Below are positions 7,878-14,108 of a DNA stretch of 15,328 nucleotides, piece by piece. Every line of letters begins with the position of its first letter. Position 1 is the first letter of the stretch. Position numbers and translations under genes: made by a program. The stretch spans positions 14,083 through 29,410 of the forward strand of contig DJEN01000051.1 of NCBI GenBank assembly GCA_002431345.1. The letters run 5' to 3'. The DNA comes from Megasphaera sp. UBA5897 (GTDB taxonomy: Bacteria > Bacillota > Negativicutes > Veillonellales > Megasphaeraceae). The notes beneath the pieces were generated by a model that did no database searches, was not told the DNA's origin, and was given only the letters and a program-made list of their open reading frames with translations.

Positions 7878-7932
7878 TTTAATCTAATTCTAATCTTATT
7901 TTAATCTAATTTTAATCTTCATCTGGTATAGT
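7878..7932 (+). promoter_or_regulatory. Four 11-bp-spaced direct repeats plus -10 box: candidate activator-dependent promoter of yraN-comM-dprA
   Basis: Hexamers TTTAAT (7878), TCTAAT (7889), TTTAAT (7900) and TTTAAT (7911) recur at exactly 11 bases, each followed by a 5-base spacer usually starting CT. Ten bases after the last hexamer is TATAGT (7927-7932), a good -10 box. No -35 box is found at the expected place; the repeats occupy it. A hexamer-N5 direct repeat ending about 10 bases before -10 is how OmpR/PhoB-family response regulators commonly activate promoters. The regulator is not in this window. The predicted transcript start near 7939 leaves a short leader before yraN. Confidence 0.6.
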
Positions 7933-7965
7933 AAAGGTATCTTGAAAATGACGGAGGTATACCGC

Positions 7966-8331
7966 ATGGATGATAAAGAATTAGGCAGGCGCGGTGAAGA
8001 AGCTGCTGCCCAGTATATTTGCTCGCAGAAGCACTATTCACTGCTTTGTAAAAATTACCGCAGCCGTTTGGGAGAAATTGATTTAATTGCTCAGGACGGC
8101 AGTGTGATTGTTTTTATTGAAGTAAAAACCCGCAATTCCCGGCACTACGGCCAACCTGCAGAAGCTGTCGAAAAACACAAACAACATAAACTCACGCTGG
8201 CAGCCAAATCGTATTTGTCCCGTTATGGGCTGTGGCATAGGCCTTGTCGTTTTGACGTCATTGAGGTCATGCCATCTGCTGCAGGATTTTGTATCCATCA
8301 TATTCCCCACGCTTTTTGGAGCGTAGAATAA
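7966..8331 (+). CDS. yraN: YraN family protein (UPF0102), endonuclease-like fold
   Basis: A 121-residue protein of the UPF0102/YraN family, which has the restriction-endonuclease-like PD-(D/E)xK fold and is often found beside comM, dprA or rnhB. Its biochemical role is not settled. Seen: the N-terminal GRRGEEAAAQYI helix; GEIDLIAQD with D39; and VFIEVKTRNS with E52 and K54, the expected metal and catalytic positions. The ATG at 7966 is preferred because GGAGG lies at 7953-7957 with 8 bases of spacing; in-frame alternatives further up (TTG at 7942, ATG at 7948) would put that site inside the coding region. The stop codon overlaps the comM ribosome binding site, so translation is probably coupled. 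Confidence 0.92.
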   Translation: MDDKELGRRGEEAAAQYICSQKHYSLLCKNYRSRLGEIDLIAQDGSVIVFIEVKTRNSRHYGQPAEAVEKHKQHKLTLAAKSYLSRYGLWHRPCRFDVIEVMPSAAGFCIHHIPHAFWSVE

Positions 8332-8342
8332 GGAGATTGCCT

Positions 8343-9860
8343 ATGTTTGCGCGTATTTATGGTGCTACCATTTTGGGATTGCACGGCAATATTATTACTG
8401 TTGAAACAGATATTTCCAATGGCCTGCCGGCATTTGAAATTGTTGGCCTTGCTACGACATCAGTCAAAGAATCAAAAGAACGCGTCCGTTCTGCTATAAA
8501 AAACAGCGGCTATGAATTTCCGATGCGCCGCATCACCGTCAACTTAGCTCCTGCAGATCTCAAAAAAGACAGTGCTGGCCTGGATGCCGCGATTGCTGTC
8601 GGTATTATGGTATCCAGCGGCCAAATTCCGGCAGAAAAATGCCAGCAGACGATGTTTATCGGTGAACTGGCGTTAGACGGCAACATCCGTCCTGTAACGG
8701 GGATTTTGCCTATGATTCTACAAGGGACAGCAGACGGATTTCATACATTTTTTGTTAGCACAGACAATGCTGACGAAGCACTCCTTTGCAGTGACGCTGT
8801 CATTTATGCTGTATCATCTTTTTCGGATATCATCGAGCATTTATTAGGAACCACACGGCTTTCTCCAACTAAACCTGCGGTTTCACTGCACGATCAGGCA
8901 GCGTATACCGTCGATTTTTCTGAAGTGCAAGGACAGTTTACGGCTAAGCGCGCGTTGGAAATAGCAGCTGCCGGCGGTCATAATGTACTGATGATTGGCC
9001 CGCCTGGTTCGGGAAAAACAATGCTTGCCAAACGTATTCCTACGATTCTGCCGCCTATGAATCAGCAAGAGTCTTTGGAAGTTACCAAGATTTACAGTGT
9101 TGCCGGTTTATTTAAACAATCTCATATGATGTCCGTTCGCCCATTCCGTAGCCCGCATCACACCATTTCTACAGCAGGCTTAATTGGCGGCGGCTCAATT
9201 CCTAAACCAGGCGAAGTAACGCTGAGCCACAACGGCGTTCTCTTTCTCGATGAACTGCCGGAATTTCCCCGTTCTGTATTAGAGGTACTGCGGCAGCCGT
9301 TGGAAGACGGCATCGTCCACATTGCCCGCGTCCATGCTGCTTTATCGTATCCGGCCCGTTTTGTATTAATCGCTGCCATGAATCCATGTCCGTGTGGCTT
9401 TCTTGGCGATAAAGATCACCCCTGCACTTGCACGACAGGAGAAATACGCCGCTATGCCCGAAAAATTTCTGGCCCGCTGTTAGACCGTATCGATTTGCAT
9501 GTAACAGTAGAACGGCCAAAATACGCTGAACTCATAACAGAAATTCCTCAAGAGTCTTCTGCCGCTATTCGCAGCCGCGTTTTACAAGCCCGCCAAATCC
9601 AAGAAAAACGGCTTGGAGCCTATGGACTTAGCTGCAATGCCCATATGGGACATCGGGAGATTAAAGAAACCTGTCCGCTTACGCAAGAAGCCCAATCACT
9701 GTTGGAACAAGTTTTCAACAAACTCAAACTGAGCGCCCGCAGCTATGACCGCATTATCAAAGTATCCCGAACGATTGCCGATTTGTCTCAGTCAGAAAAA
9801 ATTTGTGATATACACGTTGCGGAAGCCGTTAGTTATCGCAATACACTGCAGAGGATGTGA
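8343..9860 (+). CDS. comM: ComM/YifB-type magnesium-chelatase-like AAA+ ATPase
   Basis: A 505-residue AAA+ protein of the ComM/YifB family. In naturally transformable bacteria ComM is a hexameric helicase that extends heteroduplex during integration of incoming DNA; in other bacteria its role is less clear. Seen: an N-terminal Lon-protease-like ChlI domain beginning MFARIYGATILGLHG and including VNLAPADLKKDSAGLDAAIA; Walker A GPPGSGKT (219-226); the family block SPHHTISTAGLIGGG; Walker B VLFLDE (D303, E304); the cysteine-rich MNPCPCGFLGD segment, also typical; and the C-terminal LSARSYDRIIKVSRTIADL. The start has AAGGAG at 8330-8335 overlapping the yraN stop. dprA follows four bases after the stop codon. 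The gene appears intact. Confidence 0.95.
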   Translation: MFARIYGATILGLHGNIITVETDISNGLPAFEIVGLATTSVKESKERVRSAIKNSGYEFPMRRITVNLAPADLKKDSAGLDAAIAVGIMVSSGQIPAEKCQQTMFIGELALDGNIRPVTGILPMILQGTADGFHTFFVSTDNADEALLCSDAVIYAVSSFSDIIEHLLGTTRLSPTKPAVSLHDQAAYTVDFSEVQGQFTAKRALEIAAAGGHNVLMIGPPGSGKTMLAKRIPTILPPMNQQESLEVTKIYSVAGLFKQSHMMSVRPFRSPHHTISTAGLIGGGSIPKPGEVTLSHNGVLFLDELPEFPRSVLEVLRQPLEDGIVHIARVHAALSYPARFVLIAAMNPCPCGFLGDKDHPCTCTTGEIRRYARKISGPLLDRIDLHVTVERPKYAELITEIPQESSAAIRSRVLQARQIQEKRLGAYGLSCNAHMGHREIKETCPLTQEAQSLLEQVFNKLKLSARSYDRIIKVSRTIADLSQSEKICDIHVAEAVSYRNTLQRM

Positions 9861-9864
9861 TACT

Positions 9865-10968
9865 ATGGTAACGACGTCATCGGAGTCCGAACGATTATAT
9901 ACGGCTGCGCTTCTTTCTATTCCTCGATTAGGTTCCCGCAACATTCGCGCACTGGTCGCTTTGTTTGGCTCAGCAAAAGCAGTATGGGAGACGCCTGCAT
10001 CCATTCTGCAAGAGGCTGTAGGGTTATCTGTGAAAACGACAGCGTCTATAAAAACATATCGTCCCGATTATGATTGGGATAAGCAGTTGCATTATCTGCA
10101 AACATATCAGGCTCAGCTTGTATCACTGTGGGAAGATACGTATCCGGCAGCACTGCAGCAAACATTCAATCCGCCAGTTATTTTATATTATCGGGGACAG
10201 CTGCCGCAAACTGACCGAGCAGCAGCTGTCGTTGGCGCCAGAAAAGCCACCCCGTATGGACTGAATGTATCGCAAACTATTGCGGCAGATATGGCACGGC
10301 ACCAGATTACCGTAGTCAGCGGCGGTGCTAAGGGCATTGATACCAAAGCCCATCAAGGTGCATTGGCTGCAAGGGGAAAAACGATTGCCGTCATAGCTAA
10401 CGGATTAGATATTGCATATCCCCGTGAAAACAAACGCCTTTTTACTGAAATAGTCGATGCTGGCGGTGCTGTCATTAGTGAATATCCGTTTGGCATGAGC
10501 CCGTTGTCTATCAATTTTCCCGCCCGCAACCGCATTATTGCCGGACTTTGCCGATGTACTGTCGTCATCGAGGCAGCACTTCGCAGCGGCTCATTGATTA
10601 CAGCTGATTTTGCACTGGAAGAAGGACGCGATGTTTTTGCCGTTCCTGGCAGTATTTACTCTGCCATGAGCAAAGGAACCCATGAACTAATCCGCAAAGG
10701 AGCCGGCATCCTCACGCAAGTGGAAGATATTTTGCAGGAATATGGCTGGGATCGAGCGAAAAAAGTACCGGTTTCACAGCCAACATATACACTTACCCTG
10801 GAAGAATCAGCTGTTCTCAACGTAATTTCTTATGATGAAGCCATATCACGTGAAATGTTGACTGTTAAAACCAAATTGATGCCAGCCCAGCTTAGTCCGA
10901 TTATATTAAAATTACAGTTGCAGGGACTTATAGAAGAAATAAATACTTCCTTGATTCGAAAAAAATAA
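9865..10968 (+). CDS. dprA: DNA-processing protein DprA (Smf)
   Basis: A 367-residue DprA. It binds single-stranded DNA entering during transformation and loads RecA; it is also widespread in species not known to be transformable. Seen: an N-terminal helix-hairpin-like region (LLSIPRLGSRNIRALVALFG); the extended Rossmann core starting AAVVGARKATPYG; SGGAKGIDTKAHQGAL with G153-G157 at the usual SGxAxGID site; IANGLDIAYPRENKRLF; INFPARNRIIAGL; and ALRSGSLITADFALEEGRDVFAVPG. The C-terminal winged-helix-like DML1 part (LTLEESAVLNVISYDE onward) is present. The ATG at 9865 is chosen since GAGG at 9851-9854 precedes it and the family N-terminus starts here. The comM stop codon is four bases upstream, so the pair is surely one operon. 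topA, a common next gene, is absent. Confidence 0.96.
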   Translation: MVTTSSESERLYTAALLSIPRLGSRNIRALVALFGSAKAVWETPASILQEAVGLSVKTTASIKTYRPDYDWDKQLHYLQTYQAQLVSLWEDTYPAALQQTFNPPVILYYRGQLPQTDRAAAVVGARKATPYGLNVSQTIAADMARHQITVVSGGAKGIDTKAHQGALAARGKTIAVIANGLDIAYPRENKRLFTEIVDAGGAVISEYPFGMSPLSINFPARNRIIAGLCRCTVVIEAALRSGSLITADFALEEGRDVFAVPGSIYSAMSKGTHELIRKGAGILTQVEDILQEYGWDRAKKVPVSQPTYTLTLEESAVLNVISYDEAISREMLTVKTKLMPAQLSPIILKLQLQGLIEEINTSLIRKK

Positions 10969-10999
10969 ATACAACCGTGTATGGAAGGCGATGGCGAAA

Positions 11000-11032
11000 T
11001 ACTATTCAAAAAACATAGTACTTACTTTTTTT
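11000..11032 (+). terminator. Weak terminator after dprA
   Basis: TACTAT (11000-11005) pairs with ATAGTA (11015-11020) over a nine-base loop; five bases later comes a run of seven T residues that overlaps the 3' end of the convergent oxidoreductase gene. A second possible pairing joins ATACTATT with AATAGTAT near 11040. The stem is short and AT-rich, so this is tentative. Confidence 0.4.
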
Positions 11033-12533
11033 CATAATAGTATCGCGTCCACATAGTTATTTCGGATAATGACGGATGGGGTGTCATGGTTTCGCTGAGG
11101 GTGTAGACGGATTTTGGGTCTGTATTCCGGGTCAGGGGGAGTTGACGCAGGCACTCTGCTGTAGGAGAGGCGATGTCTGGTTGGATGGGGACAATGGTTT
11201 GCAAACCGCAGGAGAGCAGGTTGATGAAAGGCTGCAGCAGGATAGATGCTTCTTGGCCGATGATATGAGCCCCCAATATGTGTTTTGTTTTTGTATCGAT
11301 GACCAGTTTGACAAAGCCGTCGTCTGTTTGACCAGGTTCGTAGCCTAGGGCATACCCTTTGGCAGCAGACGAATAATGGTTATAGGCAGTTTCGACGGCG
11401 TATCCGGTTTGGCGTGCCTGCTGTTCTGTCAGGCCGACATGAGCGGCTTCCGGATACGTATACGTAACGGCGGGAACGAGGTCATACCGGGCCCAACGCC
11501 AGTTTTCCGGAGTATTGCCGGAAAACAGATTATGGGCAATAATTTCGGCCTCATAGTTGGCTTTGTGACGAAATGGAGCTTTGCCATTGACGTCGCCCAA
11601 AGCCCAAATACCTTCGGCGCTGGTTTCGAGAAATTCATTGGTTAGAATATAGCCACGGGAATCTGTTTGTATCTCGGTACGTTCCAGATGCAGTAAATCC
11701 GTCATAGGACGAATTCCTGGTGCAACTAAGATTTCTTCAGCCTGTACGGTCAGGGTTTGTCCTGTCGAGCGGTCTTGGCAGGTAAGAATTTTTTCTTTGT
11801 TTTCACTGCGTACAGATACGGTGTTCTGGTTGAGATGAACGGTGATGCCAGTGTTTTGAAATTGCTGTAAAAGAAATGCCGCAATGTCTTCGTCTTCTTT
11901 GGGAAGCAGGCGGACATTATGCTGTATGAGCGTTACCTTCGTACCAGCTGTGCTGAATACATGAGCAAATTCACAGCCAATGGGGCCGCCGCCAATAATA
12001 ATTAAGCTTTTATACGGCTTTTTAGGGTATGCGTTGCCAAATAATGTTTCTGACGTGATATATCCGGTATCTTCCAGACCGGGGAGATCAGGGATGGCCG
12101 TACGCGCACCGACGCCAATAAAAATCTTTTCTCCTCGTAACGTCTGCGTCTTACTATTATGTAGTGTAACAGTTACTTCTTTGGGACCGCAAAATGCAGC
12201 GGTACCTTCATATATATCAATATTGGGAAATTGATTGTAATATGTTTTAATACCCACATTTTCATGAACTTTTTTCCAAAGTCGCCGTGACATGACTTGC
12301 CAATCAAGCTGCACATGGCTTGCAGTAACGCCGATATGCTGACTGTGAAACATATCTCGAACGGCATTGGCTGCCGTGACCATGACTTTGGTAGGAATGC
12401 ATCCGCGATTTAAGCAAGTGCCACCAAAAGGTCCGCGTTCGATAATGGCAATGCGTAATCCTTGACGCAGTGCGGCATCGGCAATGATATTAGCGGAACC
12501 GGTACCGATAATAATGACATCATACTGTTTCAT
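11022..12533 (-). CDS. FAD-dependent pyridine nucleotide-disulfide oxidoreductase (dihydrolipoyl dehydrogenase / mycothione reductase-like)
   Basis: A 503-residue class I flavoprotein disulfide reductase. Seen: FAD-binding IIIGTGSANI (7-16); redox-active disulfide GGTCLNRGCIPTK with C40 and C45; NAD(P)-binding IIIGGGPIGCEFA (178-190), where the usual acidic residue at the end of the second strand is Q204; second FAD motif ALGDVNG (311-317); and the catalytic HPSLSE with H486 and E491 almost at the C-terminus. The distance from GQEAS (426) to HPSLSE is about 60 residues, roughly twice that of ordinary lipoamide dehydrogenases, so the dimer-interface domain is enlarged. No 2-oxoacid dehydrogenase genes are nearby, so the substrate may be another disulfide or low-molecular thiol. 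AAAGGAGGT lies 11 bases before the ATG. It has its own promoter. Confidence 0.88.
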   Translation of the reverse strand: MKQYDVIIIGTGSANIIADAALRQGLRIAIIERGPFGGTCLNRGCIPTKVMVTAANAVRDMFHSQHIGVTASHVQLDWQVMSRRLWKKVHENVGIKTYYNQFPNIDIYEGTAAFCGPKEVTVTLHNSKTQTLRGEKIFIGVGARTAIPDLPGLEDTGYITSETLFGNAYPKKPYKSLIIIGGGPIGCEFAHVFSTAGTKVTLIQHNVRLLPKEDEDIAAFLLQQFQNTGITVHLNQNTVSVRSENKEKILTCQDRSTGQTLTVQAEEILVAPGIRPMTDLLHLERTEIQTDSRGYILTNEFLETSAEGIWALGDVNGKAPFRHKANYEAEIIAHNLFSGNTPENWRWARYDLVPAVTYTYPEAAHVGLTEQQARQTGYAVETAYNHYSSAAKGYALGYEPGQTDDGFVKLVIDTKTKHILGAHIIGQEASILLQPFINLLSCGLQTIVPIQPDIASPTAECLRQLPLTRNTDPKSVYTLSETMTPHPSLSEITMWTRYYYEKK

Positions 12534-12579
12534 ACTATGAACATACCTCCTTTAAAGTATATTAAAATTGTATATATTT

Positions 12580-12608
12580 AGTGTACAAAAAGATTGAATC
12601 TTTGGCAA
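12580..12608 (-). promoter_or_regulatory. Promoter of the oxidoreductase gene, with a palindrome in the spacer
   Basis: Reading the minus strand, -35 TTGCCA (12608-12603) and -10 TACACT (12585-12580) are 17 bases apart, upstream of the oxidoreductase ribosome binding site. The spacer is largely filled by a perfect odd-length palindrome AAAGATT-G-AATCTTT (12589-12603). A further AAAGATT copy lies at 12618-12624, 29 bases from the first. Such placement suits a repressor operator; no candidate repressor gene is visible. Confidence 0.6.
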
Positions 12609-12635
12609 GAATATAAAAAAGATTTATACCCTTGA

Positions 12636-12694
12636 TTATGGTTTGACTTTTTTACGAATCGTGTTACCATAACAATATCATTAAAAAACCATAA
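12636..12694 (+). promoter_or_regulatory. Candidate promoter of the M20 amidohydrolase with three TTATGGT/ACCATAA sites
   Basis: A -35 box TTGACT (12643-12648) and a weak -10 TACCAT (12665-12670) are 16 bases apart. The heptamer TTATGGT occurs at 12636-12642, touching the -35 box, and its complement ACCATAA at 12666-12672, over the -10 box, and again at 12688-12694 in the leader. Centre distances are 30 and 22 bases, close to three and two helical turns. This may be an operator set; promoter strength is uncertain. Confidence 0.5.
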
Positions 12695-12715
12695 AAAATA
12701 GAGGAGTGGTTTGAC

Positions 12716-13894
12716 ATGGAAATGAAAGAATTGGTAACAAAATATCGTGATTATGTTCGGGATATACGCCGTGAATTTCATCAGTGCCCGGAACTGAGTA
12801 TGAAAGAAGTGGAAACGACAAAACTCATTGCCAAGAAATTGGATGAAATGGGTATTCCCTATGAAATAGATACAGAAAAAAATACAGGCTTAGTAGGTAT
12901 TATCCAAGGTGCGCATGAAGGGAAAGCCGTAGCACTGCGGGCGGATATTGATGCCTTGCCTGTTACGGAAGCGACAGGTCTTCCGTTTGCTTCCAAAAAC
13001 GTTGGCAAAATGCATGCCTGCGGCCATGACAACCATATGGCAATGTTGTTGGGTGCCGCAAAAATGCTGCTTGATATGAAAGATGAAATATATGGTACGG
13101 TATACCTCGTATTCCAACCGGCAGAAGAAACAGGTGAAGGCGCACCGTATATGATGCGATTTGGTGATTGGTTCTCCAAAGTCAGCGCTATTTTTGGTGG
13201 TCACATTTGGGCAGATGCTCCTGCCGGAACAATCAGTGCTCGTTCCGGTGCGTTTATGGCAGCAACAGATAAATTTACGATTAAAATTCACGGCAAACAA
13301 TCTCATGGTTCACAGCCCCAGGCCGGTATTGACGCCGTTGTTGTCGGCTCGGCCATGGTTATGAATTTGCAGACATTGGTATCCCGTCAGTTTGGTGCTG
13401 TAGATCCCGTTGTTGTCACTGTTGGCACGTTTAAAGGCGGTGACCGGTGGAACATCGTCGGCGGCGAAGCCTATTTGGATGGGACGACACGGTATTTTGA
13501 CAAAAAAATCGGCAAAGAATTAAAAGAAAAGATGGAACGAATTGTCAAATCAACAGCCGAAGCTTACGGGGCAACGGCAGAACTAGAGTATACGTATATT
13601 GTGCCGCCGACAGTTAATGATGCGGCTTGCACGGATATCGTGAAACAGGCTGTAACAGAAGTATTAGGCAGTGATGCTTTATATGACCATGATTTGGTCA
13701 TGGGCGGCGAAGATTTTTCGTTTTATCAGGAAAAGAAACCAGGCAGCTTTATGCTTGTGGGTACATATAACCCCGAATGCAATGCCGTATATCCAAATCA
13801 CAGCAACTATTTCACATCGGATGAATCGATTCTTTCCGGCGGTGCCGGTGTCTATGCCCAGACAGCGATTGATTGGCTGAAAGATAATAAATAA
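12716..13894 (+). CDS. M20 family amidohydrolase (hippurate hydrolase / N-acyl-amino-acid deacylase-like)
   Basis: A 392-residue zinc-dependent amidohydrolase of peptidase family M20, subfamily D, which hydrolyses N-acyl amino acids such as N-acetyl- or benzoyl-amino acids to the free amino acid and a carboxylate. Seen: the N-terminal REFHQCPELSMKEVET; LRADIDALPVTE; HACGHDNHMAML with C102 and H104; QPAEETGEG with E137 and E138; GGHIWADAPAG with H163; and, after the dimerisation lid (residues about 180-295, beginning TDKFTIKIHGKQSHGS), GGEDFSFY and PNHSNYF with H362. All expected metal ligands and the general base are present. No signal peptide is seen. The ATG at 12716 follows GAGGAGTGG (12701-12709); a second ATG lies two codons later. 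It is monocistronic by its flanking promoter and terminator. The acyl group preferred is unknown. Confidence 0.94.
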   Translation: MEMKELVTKYRDYVRDIRREFHQCPELSMKEVETTKLIAKKLDEMGIPYEIDTEKNTGLVGIIQGAHEGKAVALRADIDALPVTEATGLPFASKNVGKMHACGHDNHMAMLLGAAKMLLDMKDEIYGTVYLVFQPAEETGEGAPYMMRFGDWFSKVSAIFGGHIWADAPAGTISARSGAFMAATDKFTIKIHGKQSHGSQPQAGIDAVVVGSAMVMNLQTLVSRQFGAVDPVVVTVGTFKGGDRWNIVGGEAYLDGTTRYFDKKIGKELKEKMERIVKSTAEAYGATAELEYTYIVPPTVNDAACTDIVKQAVTEVLGSDALYDHDLVMGGEDFSFYQEKKPGSFMLVGTYNPECNAVYPNHSNYFTSDESILSGGAGVYAQTAIDWLKDNK

Positions 13895-13910
13895 ACACGG
13901 CAGTGTATGA

Positions 13911-13946
13911 AAAACTCTCAAATCGTATGGTTTGGGAGTTTTTTTT
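13911..13946 (+). terminator. Rho-independent terminator after the amidohydrolase
   Basis: AACTCTCAAA (13913-13922) pairs with TTTGGGAGTT (13931-13940) with one T-G wobble over an eight-base loop, and the T run continues to 13946. Flanking A residues at 13911-13912 can lengthen the stem. It lies 16 bases after the stop codon. Confidence 0.9.
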
Positions 13947-14012
13947 CATGGGAAGTTGCCAACTATGCAGCAGTGTTAGATTGGTTTGACAACAAGAACG
14001 CCGGAATGTTTG

Positions 14013-14042
14013 TTGACGAAGCGACTGAAACGACGGTATAAT
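14013..14042 (+). promoter_or_regulatory. Strong sigma-70-type promoter for the SLH porin
   Basis: A -35 box TTGACG (14013-14018) and a perfect -10 TATAAT (14037-14042) are 18 bases apart. The predicted start near 14049 gives a leader of about 60 bases. Near-consensus boxes suit an abundant outer-membrane protein. Confidence 0.75.
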
Positions 14043-14056
14043 ACAGTCTGTATGTG

Positions 14057-14077
14057 TTATGCAAAATATATGCATAA
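14057..14077 (+). other. Inverted repeat in the porin mRNA leader
   Basis: TTATGCA (14057-14063) and TGCATAA (14071-14077) form a perfect 7-bp inverted repeat around a seven-base A/T loop, starting about 8 bases after the predicted transcript start. It could be a 5' stabilising hairpin in the mRNA or a DNA operator just downstream of the promoter. It has no T run and is not a terminator. Confidence 0.5.
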
Positions 14078-14108
14078 TATAGAAACCACGATACGCAGGG
14101 GGATACCG

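Noticed and set aside
7878..7920. CRISPR array or simple microsatellite in the repeat block before yraN
   Set aside because: Units are 11 bases with no variable spacers, far too short for CRISPR, and the fixed phase to a -10 box argues for a protein-binding array over random AT-rich slippage.
7942..7965. Upstream starts for yraN (TTG at 7942, ATG at 7948)
   Set aside because: A clear GGAGG at 7953-7957 serves the ATG at 7966, and the family N-terminus matches that start.
9745..9864. Longer N-terminus for dprA overlapping the end of comM
   Set aside because: The extra residues are an out-of-frame reading of the conserved comM end; the DprA domain begins after the ATG at 9865, which has its own ribosome binding site.
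11141..11200. Apparent loss of the catalytic His in the oxidoreductase (IASPTAE where HPTLSE was first expected)
   Set aside because: The true motif HPSLSE with H486 and E491 is found closer to the C-terminus, so the active site is intact and only the spacing differs.
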